A stretch of DNA of 64,000 bases. Origin: Cytophagales bacterium (GTDB lineage: Bacteria; Bacteroidota; Bacteroidia; Cytophagales; Cyclobacteriaceae). The notes under the pieces were generated by a model that searched no databases, was not told the origin of the DNA, and saw nothing but the letters and a program-made list of their open reading frames with translations. Positions 31,418-40,500 of the stretch are shown one piece after another. The stretch's first letter is position 1, and each line of letters begins with the position of its first letter. Location: positions 186,001 to 250,000 of the forward strand of contig JAWPMT010000006.1 in NCBI GenBank assembly GCA_033344775.1. The letters run 5' to 3'. The translations under genes were made by a program, and so were the position numbers.

Positions 31418-32641
31418 ATGAACATTACAGTAAGAAATACTTGTCTTTTTCTCGTATTTATCACTTCCTTTTTTGCCTGCGATAAGCAAAAAGAATCCAA
31501 CCAAGAAGAATCACCAAAGACCTCAAAAATTAATTTGGTTGATTCTATAACCAAACCATTGGACGGCTTCATTCTCCAGGTAATGGAAAAGCAACAAATA
31601 GTCGGCTTAGGGGCTGCAATTATTGTCGACAAAGAATTGGTTTGGATCAAAGGTTTTGGTTTTGCTGATAAAGAGAAGCAAATAGCTTTCACGCCAAATA
31701 CGGTAATGTGTATCGCATCCATAAGCAAAACATTTACGGGAGCTACGCTGATGAAAGCTGTAGAAGACGGATTGGTGTCTTTAGACGAGGATATTAATAA
31801 CTACCTGCCCTTTAAAGTTATCAACCCCCATTTTCCCGACGAAAAAATAACGCTAAGGCATCTGGCAACACACACGTCCAGTTTGGTTGATGATTATGAT
31901 GTCTACGATAAGACATACAATTTTGAAAACGAAGAACCTGAAGCTTTGGGAGACTTCTTAAGAAGCTATTATACTCCAGCCGGCAAGTTTTACTCAGAGA
32001 AGAATTTCCTGGACAAAAGGCCCGGTACTTATCGTGATTATTCCAATATAGCAGCAGGCTTGGCAGGCTATATCGTGGAACTTCAGACAGGGAAAAAACT
32101 AGGTGAATATGGTAAAGATCAAATTTTTGAGCCATTGAAAATGACCAATACTGGCTGGTCTTTAGCTGATGTAGATGTAGACAATCATTCAGTGCAATAT
32201 GAACTAGTAGAAGATTCAGTCATAACAATCCCATTATATAGCCTCACAACATACCCTGACGGAGGGGTCCGTACTTCAGTTTCAGATCTATCCAGGTTTT
32301 TTGTGGCTCTGCTAAATGAAGGAGAATACAAACAGACAAGAATATTGAAAGAGGAAACGGTCAGGGAAATGTTACGATTTCAGTTTAATGAATCAAACAA
32401 ACCTGAGAACATCAATTTGGAAGAGCCTAACAAGAACTCTGGAATTTTCTGGTCAACAAAAAGAGATGTCACCTTAATGGGACATGGCGGTAGTGATTAC
32501 GGTGTAAGTGCTGATATGTTTTGTGATTTACAAAAAGAAGTTGGGATAATCGTATTTAGTAATACAGGAGAAGGAGATACCTATCACATATATAATGAAC
32601 TATGGAAGTATGGTAAGCTAATTAGAAACTCGGGGGACTAA
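31418..32641 (+). CDS. Class C beta-lactamase-like serine hydrolase, lipoprotein
   Basis: A secreted penicillin-binding-protein-fold esterase or peptidase. A lipoprotein signal is present (LFLVFITSFFACDKQKES). The catalytic SxxK motif is in MCIASISKTFTGATL, the YxN motif in YRDYSNIAAGLAGYI, and the third motif HGG in TLMGHGGSDYGVS. Supporting stretches are TLRHLATHTSSLVDDY and TYPDGGVRTSVSDLSRFF. The length of 407 residues is complete. It lies between an acyltransferase and a PAP2 gene on the same strand, with modest gaps. It may act on D-amino-acid peptides or small esters; true beta-lactam resistance is not implied. Confidence 0.92.
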   Translation: MNITVRNTCLFLVFITSFFACDKQKESNQEESPKTSKINLVDSITKPLDGFILQVMEKQQIVGLGAAIIVDKELVWIKGFGFADKEKQIAFTPNTVMCIASISKTFTGATLMKAVEDGLVSLDEDINNYLPFKVINPHFPDEKITLRHLATHTSSLVDDYDVYDKTYNFENEEPEALGDFLRSYYTPAGKFYSEKNFLDKRPGTYRDYSNIAAGLAGYIVELQTGKKLGEYGKDQIFEPLKMTNTGWSLADVDVDNHSVQYELVEDSVITIPLYSLTTYPDGGVRTSVSDLSRFFVALLNEGEYKQTRILKEETVREMLRFQFNESNKPENINLEEPNKNSGIFWSTKRDVTLMGHGGSDYGVSADMFCDLQKEVGIIVFSNTGEGDTYHIYNELWKYGKLIRNSGD

Positions 32642-32653
32642 TATCGATAGCAT

Positions 32654-33457
32654 ATGATACCTATCATTTACTTAATCGTTTCCGCAATCGTAATTCTGTT
32701 ACTCACAACTAGACAAAAAAACTATTGGACCGCACCATCTGGCATGACTCTGACTCTTAAACGAGAAGTTTTAGTCTGTTTAATTTGTTTCGGATTGTCA
32801 TATGCTTCCATTGAATTTCATAAAAAGAAGGAAAGAAATCACACCCAGTTTAGCATTGGGAGTCTGGATCAGAAGTCAATTGATCAGATTAATTACTTGG
32901 ATAGAAAGTTAGCCGGAACATGGGATCTTGAGGCTAAGAGGAAAGGCAAAGTATTTAAAAATGTTGCAATCTATCTAATACCAGTTTCCTTACTTCTTTT
33001 TATTGGAAGCTTAAAAGGAAGATTGATATTATTCTTCATTTTCTCCCAGGGATATGTTTTGACCGAAACGATGACTGGATTAGCAAAAGGATTAATCGAT
33101 CGGTATCGACCATTTGCCTATTTGTCAAATGATGCTGTCAAATTCTTAAATGACGAATCAAAAGAAGAATTTTTAGAAGACATTGTGGATTACGATATTC
33201 TAAACTCATTCTTCTCTGGTGATGCCAGTATTGTTGCTTTCAGCTTTACATTCTTCGCATTTTCTTATAGTAGTTGTTACGGTCAGAGTAAACTAAAACC
33301 CTTGATCTGGATCGTTGCAGTCAGTAGTATTTCACTCGGATGTTATTACCGAACCATATCAGGTAAACACTTTCCTACGGATGTTTTGATTGGTGCTCTA
33401 GTTGGTGCTTTTGTTGCATTTTTTATATTAGGAATTCATCAAAAGTTAGCTACATAA
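32654..33457 (+). CDS. PAP2-superfamily membrane phosphatase with altered motif 2
   Basis: A membrane lipid-phosphatase-like protein of 267 residues. Motif 1 is present as GLAKGLIDRYRPF (K-x6-R-P). Motif 3 is present as YYRTISGKHFPTDVLIGALV (S/T-R-x5-H-x3-D pattern with the nucleophile histidine). Motif 2, normally P-S-G-H, reads SFFSGDASIVAFSF: the general-acid histidine is an aspartate (GAT against expected CAT). About six hydrophobic helices are visible. The enzyme may be inactive or mechanistically altered. It lies 12 bases after the serine hydrolase and is probably cotranscribed. Confidence 0.8.
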   Translation: MIPIIYLIVSAIVILLLTTRQKNYWTAPSGMTLTLKREVLVCLICFGLSYASIEFHKKKERNHTQFSIGSLDQKSIDQINYLDRKLAGTWDLEAKRKGKVFKNVAIYLIPVSLLLFIGSLKGRLILFFIFSQGYVLTETMTGLAKGLIDRYRPFAYLSNDAVKFLNDESKEEFLEDIVDYDILNSFFSGDASIVAFSFTFFAFSYSSCYGQSKLKPLIWIVAVSSISLGCYYRTISGKHFPTDVLIGALVGAFVAFFILGIHQKLAT

Positions 33458-33495
33458 ATACTTCTTGAATAGCACTCACTAGCATATATATAACA

Positions 33496-33584
33496 GGGAA
33501 ACTGTCCTGGAATGAGCCTATCGTGAGCTTTAGTTTGAGTACGGGGCTGGAGTTGGTCTTCAACTATGCTTGAGTATTAGAAAC
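33496..33584 (+). repeat. Fragment related to 52865-52953 (repeat F, copy 1)
   Basis: This stretch, just after the PAP2 stop codon, matches 52865-52953 closely. It shares gtgagctttagtttgagtac and, after a few mismatches, cttcaactatgcttga. Read in one frame both give IVSFSLSTGLEL[V/F]FNYA and a stop. Here no start precedes it and the upstream part is decayed. Confidence 0.8.
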
Positions 33585-33611
33585 TACGGGTCGATTCAAA
33601 TTTCCGATAGT

Positions 33612-34003
33612 GCTAAATATGCGATTCAAGCCAATAAGCGCACATTTCAGGTTCATAATTCATTTACCCCGTCTCAAAATAAAGGTGCATTATTCGGTAC
33701 GTCTTTTAAAAATGAGTTTGTACCTATCTGTATTTCAATGATTTACGAGGGGTATTATCGGACAGTCATCCCGACTTCAGCCGTTGACTAGTGTAAATAC
33801 ACTTGCGTTAACGGCTGTTTCATTTTTAAGAGGATGCTGTTCGAGGTTAAGAGAACAACAACTTCCGTCGGGCGGCCCGACTTTCAAACTTTCGTGGATA
33901 ATTCGTTTCAATTGAATGGATAAGAGTTTGGAGAATTATGCAATTGACCCTAGCGATAATACTGGTCAGCTTTTTTAATTGAATTGAGTTAATGGGCGGG
34001 CCG
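33612..34003 (+). repeat. Long dispersed repeat, copy B
   Basis: About 390 bp matching copies C (40743-41083) and D (60283-60566). In order it has a 5' module also seen at 26906, then gacagtcatcccgacttcag, and the conserved hairpin CAGCCGTTGAC...GTTAACGGCTG (33778-33817) with an inner AGTGT/ACACT stem. A T-rich tail and GTCGGGC-type small hairpins follow. The 3' module is ggtcagcttttttaattgaa, shared with copy A. No transposase frame or clean target duplication was seen. A 73-codon frame at 33570-33791 crosses it but has no coding support. Confidence 0.85.
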
Positions 34004-34140
34004 ATCAGGCCGTTCACACTTTTAATTCAAAACCACCAAAATCAATTCAAAAACTGATTTCTGTCATATCGACTAAGGGCTGAAAACGAGTTCTTTGGGC
34101 CACGTAATTGATCACTTCTGACTTCTTAACCCAAACTTGA

Positions 34141-35433
34141 ATGACCAGAATAAATCATCTAATCCTACTTTTCTTTTTTAGCTTTATTTCATTCCCCACT
34201 ATTGCTCAGCTTACGTTTGGTACGCAAGTTCGACCCAGAGCGGAATTTCGAAATGGCTTTAAAACACTGAATGGAGATGACAGATCGCCTGCCTTTTTCA
34301 TAGAACAACGTGCCAGATTGTTTGCCGATTACGACACGGAAAAATTTCGGGTCCGGGTCAATTTTCAGGATGTGAGAATCTGGGGTAGCACCAGCCAAAT
34401 CTATAAAACGGATCCTAATGTGGTGACCAATGTCTTTGAAGCATGGGGCCTTTACCGTTTTTCAAATACCTGGTCCTTAAAAATTGGTAGAATGGCCTGG
34501 GACTATGATAATGCTCGTTTTTTGGGAGACCTTCGTTGGGCTGCCCAAAGCAGAAGCCATGATGGGATGGTCTTCCGTTACCAAAGTGATAATAGCCAAT
34601 TTCAGTTAGACCTGGGAGCCGCTTTTAATCAGGTTGGCTTTGAGCCCGCCATTCTTTCTGAAACCTTTTACTCTGGCGTAAACAACTACAAAACCAACCA
34701 ATTCCTTTACCTGAAAAAGGGATTTAATGATACCAACCTTTCATTGCTCATTCACAATGATGGTCGTCAGGTACAGGCAGACTCATCATTGGCAATGCGC
34801 CAGACCTATGGGTTGACTGGAACTGGTAACTTAGGTGGGTTGGCCTGGGGAGGAGAACTCTTCTATCAGGGGGGTAAAAATGCCAGAGATGTGTCTGTCA
34901 ACGCATTCTTCGTTTCCGCTTATCTGAAGTTCAAAACTGCCGCTACTCCTATCACAATTGGTATAGATTATCTGTCTGGAACATCTACGACGGACTCAGA
35001 GGACAAGTCTTTCATCCCCTTGTATGGCACCAATCATAAGTTTTACGGATACATGGATTATTTCTATGTCGGCAACCCTCACGGGCAGGGAGCAAATATT
35101 TCAGGACTCATGGATGTCCATCTGAAAACAAAGTTTAAAGCAGGTGTGCAGGGATCTCTGGTCGTCAATACCCATGTTTTTCAAAGTGCCGCCGACCTGT
35201 ATAACCCTTCGGATGTGACCATTTCAGAAAGTAAATACCTGGGAACCGAAGTTGATCTGGTTTACACACTCACCATGACGAAAGATGTAAAATTTAATCT
35301 TGGGTATTCTCAAATGTTTGCTTCCGAATCTATGGAATTGATTAAGTCCACTGGAGATTCCAACAGCTTGAACAACTGGATCTGGACGATGATTGATTTT
35401 AACCCTTCCGTGGTGGTGAAAGCATTTCAATAA
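34141..35433 (+). CDS. Outer-membrane porin, alginate-export-like family
   Basis: A 430-residue beta-barrel protein with a signal peptide (LILLFFFSFISFPTIAQ). The mature start LTFGTQVRPRAEFRNGFK and then FFIEQRARLFADYDTEKFRV are typical of the alginate_exp porins, with alternating aromatic strands such as LKIGRMAWDYDNARFLGDLR to the end. It precedes nrfH by 38 bp, on the same strand. Porins of this family next to Nrf genes probably admit nitrate/nitrite or small anions, which is inference. A weak Fnr-like sequence (CTGAT-N4-GTCAT) lies at 34054-34067, about 75 bp upstream. Confidence 0.85.
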   Translation: MTRINHLILLFFFSFISFPTIAQLTFGTQVRPRAEFRNGFKTLNGDDRSPAFFIEQRARLFADYDTEKFRVRVNFQDVRIWGSTSQIYKTDPNVVTNVFEAWGLYRFSNTWSLKIGRMAWDYDNARFLGDLRWAAQSRSHDGMVFRYQSDNSQFQLDLGAAFNQVGFEPAILSETFYSGVNNYKTNQFLYLKKGFNDTNLSLLIHNDGRQVQADSSLAMRQTYGLTGTGNLGGLAWGGELFYQGGKNARDVSVNAFFVSAYLKFKTAATPITIGIDYLSGTSTTDSEDKSFIPLYGTNHKFYGYMDYFYVGNPHGQGANISGLMDVHLKTKFKAGVQGSLVVNTHVFQSAADLYNPSDVTISESKYLGTEVDLVYTLTMTKDVKFNLGYSQMFASESMELIKSTGDSNSLNNWIWTMIDFNPSVVVKAFQ

Positions 35434-35471
35434 AGCATTTGGCATGAACAGCACAATTTAAACCTTTTAGT

Positions 35472-36083
35472 ATGGCTCTGTTTCAACGAATAAAACCACC
35501 TAAATCCTGGAAACCAGTAGTTATTGTCCTGCTGGGTGCCATTTTCGGATTGGGTGCGTACATAGCCAAGGTCGCCAATGTAGCTTCCTATCTAACTGAT
35601 GACCCACGTGCATGTATCAATTGTCACGTGATGACCCCCCAATACATCACCTGGAATCACAGTTCACATCGAGAGGTGGCCTCCTGCAACGACTGTCATG
35701 TGCCCCATGATAATGTCATAAAACAATATGCATTCAAAGCGAAAGATGGGATCTATCATGCCACGATCTATACCCTACGCGCGGAACCTGAAGCCATTGT
35801 GATGCATGAGGCTGGTCGAGAAGCCGTGCAGAATAACTGTATCAGATGTCATGTTGATCAGGTAACAGATGCGAAAATGCAGTCCTGGACTGCCACCCAT
35901 ACAAGTGACCGATTGGAACGAACCTGTTGGGAGTGCCATCGCGAAACACCACATGGCCGGGTGAGGAGTCTTTCCTCTGTCGGATATCACATTGAACCCA
36001 TACCTATCCAAACGGAACGAGAACTTTTGATCCCCAAATGGCTGAAAGAAGCCACAGAACCTAAATCCACAGAAGATGAATAG
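35472..36083 (+). CDS. nrfH: NrfH, tetrahaem quinol dehydrogenase of nitrite reductase
   Basis: Membrane-anchored cytochrome of the NapC/NrfH family that takes electrons from menaquinol and passes them to NrfA. An N-terminal helix (WKPVVIVLLGAIFGLGAYIA) is followed by haem motifs CINCH, CNDCH, CIRCH and CWECH, four in all. DPRACINCHVMTPQYITWNH and ASCNDCHVPHDNVIKQYAFK are close to classic NrfH. The 203 residues are slightly longer than delta/epsilon-proteobacterial NrfH. It overlaps nrfA by 8 bases. Confidence 0.96.
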   Translation: MALFQRIKPPKSWKPVVIVLLGAIFGLGAYIAKVANVASYLTDDPRACINCHVMTPQYITWNHSSHREVASCNDCHVPHDNVIKQYAFKAKDGIYHATIYTLRAEPEAIVMHEAGREAVQNNCIRCHVDQVTDAKMQSWTATHTSDRLERTCWECHRETPHGRVRSLSSVGYHIEPIPIQTERELLIPKWLKEATEPKSTEDE

Positions 36084-37578
36084 TACGAAAAACTGGTTAT
36101 TATTTGGAGCCACCGTAGCAATTGTCTTGCTATTGAGTATTCTGGCCAATAGCATCTTAAGCAGAAAGGCTGAAAGTCAGTTTGCTTATCAACCACAAGT
36201 ACAAATTTCTGAGAATGAACCTCGCAATGAAGTTTGGGGAGAGAACTTCCCTCGCCAGTATCAATCTTTCATGCAAACACGTGATACATCCTTCTCCAGT
36301 TATCTCAATGGTTCAAAGCTAAGAGACGCCCTGGAGGAAAATCCGGAATTAGTGGTGTTGTGGGCAGGATATGGCTTCGCTAAAGACTACAATCAGCCCC
36401 GTGGCCATGGCTATGCCATTGAAGACTTACAAAATACGCTACGAACAGGAGGCCCTACAGGTCCGGGGACCGGACCGATGCCAAGTACCTGCTGGTCGTG
36501 TAAAAGCCCGGATGTACCGCGTTTAATGAATGAAATTGGCATAGAGGAATTCTATTCAGGTAAGTGGGCGGACAATGGATCAGAAGTAGTGAATCCGATT
36601 GGTTGCGCCGACTGTCACAATCCAAAGACCATGTCCTTGCAAATCTCCCGACCTGCTTTGATTGAGGCGTTCCAATCCATGGGGAAAGAGATTGACCAGG
36701 CTACCCACCAGGAAATGCGTTCACTGGTCTGCGCACAATGCCACGTGGAATATTATTTCAATAAGAACACACCTGGAAAGGAAGGCGTACCCTATCTGAC
36801 CTTCCCGTGGAAAGACGGCATGAGTGTTGAAGCGATGGAGGAGTACTATGACAATCTGGAGTTCAAAGACTGGACCCATGCCATCAGTAAGGCGCCCATG
36901 TTGAAAGCACAACACCCAGGATACGAACTCTTTGAACAAGGTATTCACGCCAAACGAGGGGTTTCTTGCGCTGATTGCCACATGCCGTATAAAACGGAAG
37001 GTGGACAAAAATTTACAGATCACCATATTCGTTCTCCATTGGCTAACCCGGCCAATTCATGTCAGGTCTGTCACCGACAGGATAAAAATGAACTCATTGC
37101 CAATGTTTATGACAAACAGAAGAAGATCAAGAAGACACAGCTTGAACTGGAGAAATTGATCGTGAGGGCCCATGTGGAAGCAAGAAAAGCCTGGGACCTG
37201 GGCGCTACCGAGGAACAAATGGCCGCTATTCTCACAGATATTCGTCATGCGCAATGGCGGTGGGACTATTCTGTAGCCTCACATGGAGGTTCTTTCCATG
37301 CGCCGGTTGAAGTAAGCCGTATTGTGTCTTCCGCCACGGCAACTGCGCAGGAAGCTCGTGTAAAATTGGCAAGGCTGTTGGCAGATCTCGGATTCACGGA
37401 TGAAGTGCCTTATCCTGATATTACTACCAAAGCAAAGGCCCAGGCATTTGCCGGATTAGACATGGAAAAGCTAGAAAAAGAGAAAGCCGTATTTAAGGAA
37501 AATATCATTCCCAAATGGCTGGAGGAAGCTAAGGAGCGTGAGGACAAGATGGAAGTGAAAACGGTCTCACAGAATTAA
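36076..37578 (+). CDS. nrfA: NrfA, ammonia-forming cytochrome c nitrite reductase
   Basis: Periplasmic pentahaem enzyme reducing nitrite to ammonium with six electrons. The active-site haem motif is CWSCK at residue 139 (lysine-ligated, the hallmark of NrfA). Four ordinary motifs follow: CADCH (GCADCHNPKTMSLQISRPAL), CAQCH (VCAQCHVEYYFNK), CADCH (CADCHMPYKTEGG) and CQVCH. A calcium/active-site region is visible in LKAQHPGYELFEQGIHAKRG. The N-terminus is a signal anchor (LLFGATVAIVLLLSILANSI). The 500-residue length is normal. It is translated with nrfH and followed 3 bp later by ccsBA. Confidence 0.98.
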   Translation: MNSTKNWLLFGATVAIVLLLSILANSILSRKAESQFAYQPQVQISENEPRNEVWGENFPRQYQSFMQTRDTSFSSYLNGSKLRDALEENPELVVLWAGYGFAKDYNQPRGHGYAIEDLQNTLRTGGPTGPGTGPMPSTCWSCKSPDVPRLMNEIGIEEFYSGKWADNGSEVVNPIGCADCHNPKTMSLQISRPALIEAFQSMGKEIDQATHQEMRSLVCAQCHVEYYFNKNTPGKEGVPYLTFPWKDGMSVEAMEEYYDNLEFKDWTHAISKAPMLKAQHPGYELFEQGIHAKRGVSCADCHMPYKTEGGQKFTDHHIRSPLANPANSCQVCHRQDKNELIANVYDKQKKIKKTQLELEKLIVRAHVEARKAWDLGATEEQMAAILTDIRHAQWRWDYSVASHGGSFHAPVEVSRIVSSATATAQEARVKLARLLADLGFTDEVPYPDITTKAKAQAFAGLDMEKLEKEKAVFKENIIPKWLEEAKEREDKMEVKTVSQN

Positions 37579-37581
37579 CGA

Positions 37582-40500
37582 ATGTCAGTTTTTAGCGACA
37601 CTGTGATGAAAAAAATAGCTGCTTTTCTCTTCTCCAGTAAATTGACATTGTTGGCGTTGATTGCTTTTGGTGTGGCCATGGCCGTTGCCACTTTTCTGGA
37701 AAATGATTTTGGTACCCCTGCTGCAAGGGGGATGGTCTACAATGCCTGGTGGTTTGAGGTACTGATGTTGATCCTGGCGATTAATTTTTTGGGGAATATT
37801 GTCAAGTACAGGCTTTTGAGAAGGGAGAAATTTAATATTCTTCTTTTCCATATCGCTTTTATCATTATCCTTATTGGCGCGGCAGTCACGCGGTATACGG
37901 GATACGAAGGACTCATACAAATCAGGGAAGGACAACAATCCAATACCGTGATTTCCCAGGAACGGTATTTTAACCTTGAAGTCCACTTTGGTGATCAGCA
38001 TTGGTCTCAGGTTGAGCCCATCAGGGCGACACGATTACAACAACCAGACCTGACCATTCAGACCGGGAATGCCGATACTCCCCTGCAGGTGGAGCTTACA
38101 GGATTTGTGCCTGATGCCGTGCAAACACTGATCGAGGGGATGCCTGAACAGTCTGTGATCGAACTGGTCGCTGTGGTAAAGGAAGGCAGAAAAAGCTTCT
38201 ATCTGGAAAAGGGGGGTAGCGTCTTCATTAATGGACATGAGTTCACGCTGAACAAGCAAAAGCCCGGAGCTATCAACATTACTCAGGAGAATGACCTTTT
38301 TCTGATCGACTCGCCCGAAACCTTTAACTACATGGTGATGTCCACCCAGCAGGTGGAAATATTGGAAAGTGCAGTAACCGATACACTGCAATTACGAGCC
38401 TTGTACCAGTCAGATCACCTGAATTTTGTATTAAGTGAAGTGCATCAGGGAAAAACACTGGCCTACCAAACCACAGAGGATAAAGAACAGACGCAAAGTG
38501 CTGCAGATCTACTGTTTTTGACATTAAGAACTGAGCAGCAACAAAGGGACATCATTTTGGCAGCGATCGATGGTGTATATAGCCCCATACAGGAAGCCCA
38601 TATCGGTGACTATCAGGTGAACACCTCTTATGGCCCCAAGTTGATCACCTTGCCTTTTGAACTACACCTCAGGGATTTTCAACTGAAAAGGTATCCGGGC
38701 TCGGTGAGCCCATCCTCTTATGCCAGTGAATTACTTGTAAAAGACCCTCAAGGAGACATCCCAGTTCGCATTTCGATGAACAATGTACTGGACCACCGCG
38801 GTTATCGTTTTTTTCAGGCTTCCTATGATTTGGATGAATTGGGGACGGTACTTTCTGTGAATCGGGATTATTGGGGTACTCAAATAAGTTACCTTGGATA
38901 TTTACTGATGGGACTGGGCATGCTATTTACCCTTTTTGGTCGAAACTCCAGATTCAGACAAGTAAGTAAAAAACTGAACAAGCTCAAAACGGCTACCGCT
39001 GCAGTGCTGATCATGATCATTCCACTGGGGTTGCAGGCAAATGACGAGGAAACTCTGAAAAAAGTGGAGTTCAGTTTTGTAATTGATGCGCAACATGCGG
39101 CCAGTTTTGGGAAATTAATGGTCCAGGACATGGATGGAAGGGTCAAACCCATCAACACACTCGCCTCCGAATTCCTGCGCAAACTGACTCGAAAAACAAG
39201 CTACACCTTAAAAAACGAAGACCATTCGGAGCGCCTCAACAGTGATCAGGTGTTTCTTTCTATTCATCAAAACCCCTTCGCATGGAAAGACATGCCGTTG
39301 ATCAAGGTGGACGAAGAAAAAGGACGCGTTCTGCTGGAAATGTTGAAGATCGAAAATCGGAACTTGCTAAGTTTTCAGGAGTTGATTGACGAACATGGCA
39401 CTTATCGCTTAATGGAAGCCGTGCAAACCGCCCTCCGCAAAAAACCTGCTGAACGATCTGAACAGGACAAGGAATTGATCAAGGTTGATGAACGGTTCAA
39501 TATCTTATACCAGGCACTGACCGGCAATTACCTGAAAGTGTTCCCACAGCCTGAAGCCGAGGACAATAAGTGGTTCAATAGTGAATTTCAACGGGCAGGT
39601 TTCAAAAAAGACGATTCTTTGTTTGTTCGTAATATTCTGAATATCTACTATCAGGATATTCAGGAAGCTCAATTGAATCAAGACTGGACGGAAGCCAACA
39701 ACAAGCTGCAATACATTCGCACCTTTCAAAATAAAATGGGTGCAGCAATCATTCCGAATGGAAGTAGTGTGAAGGCAGAACTGCTTTATAATAAACTGAA
39801 CATTTATAATCGACTTTTTCCTGTTTTCTGGATGCTCGGGTTGTACTTATTAGTTATGGCCCTTTTCCGTGTTTTCTTTCAATCTCGTGCACTCAAGATT
39901 GCTTATTTCACGGGTGTAACGTTGACCGCTTTATCATCCGTTGCGCTTACTGCCAATATCATTCTTCGTTGGTATGCCGGTGGGTACCCACCGTGGAGTA
40001 ACGGCTATGAAATGATTATTTTGGTCACTTGGGCGCTTTTTCTCTTTGGCTTTATTTTTTGCCGAAAAAGCGATTTCATCTTGCCGGTGGTGGCTATTTT
40101 CGGAGGTACTTTACTCTTCGTTTCCTTTTTGGATTGGCTCAACCCTGAGATCACCAGTCTGGTTCCCGTACTCAAGTCCTATTGGTTAAAAATACATGTA
40201 GCGATCATCGTGAGCAGTTACGCACCCTTGGCGCTTTCTGCATTGCTTGGGCTACTGGTGCTCATTTTCATGATCATCAAACATCCTGGCCTCACTAAAC
40301 CGATAAAAGAATTGACTTACATCAATGAATTATCGATGACGATTGGCTTGTTCATGCTGGCCGTCGGGACGTTTCTGGGTGGCGTATGGGCCAATGAATC
40401 GTGGGGCAGATATTGGGGGTGGGACCCAAAAGAAACCTGGGCGCTGATTTCAATCATTGTCTATGCAGTGGTCTTGCACATGCGGCTCGTTCCAACCCTA

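Noticed and set aside
27315-33457. Toxin-antitoxin or phage-defence island
   Set aside because: The genes (DUF2975/XRE, ECF sigma, ankyrin, VOC, acyltransferase, hydrolase, PAP2) contain no nuclease, NTPase or known toxin; envelope functions fit better.
33570-33791. 73-codon rightward frame
   Set aside because: It lies inside dispersed repeat B, starts within repeat F, and the equivalent frames in other copies are broken.
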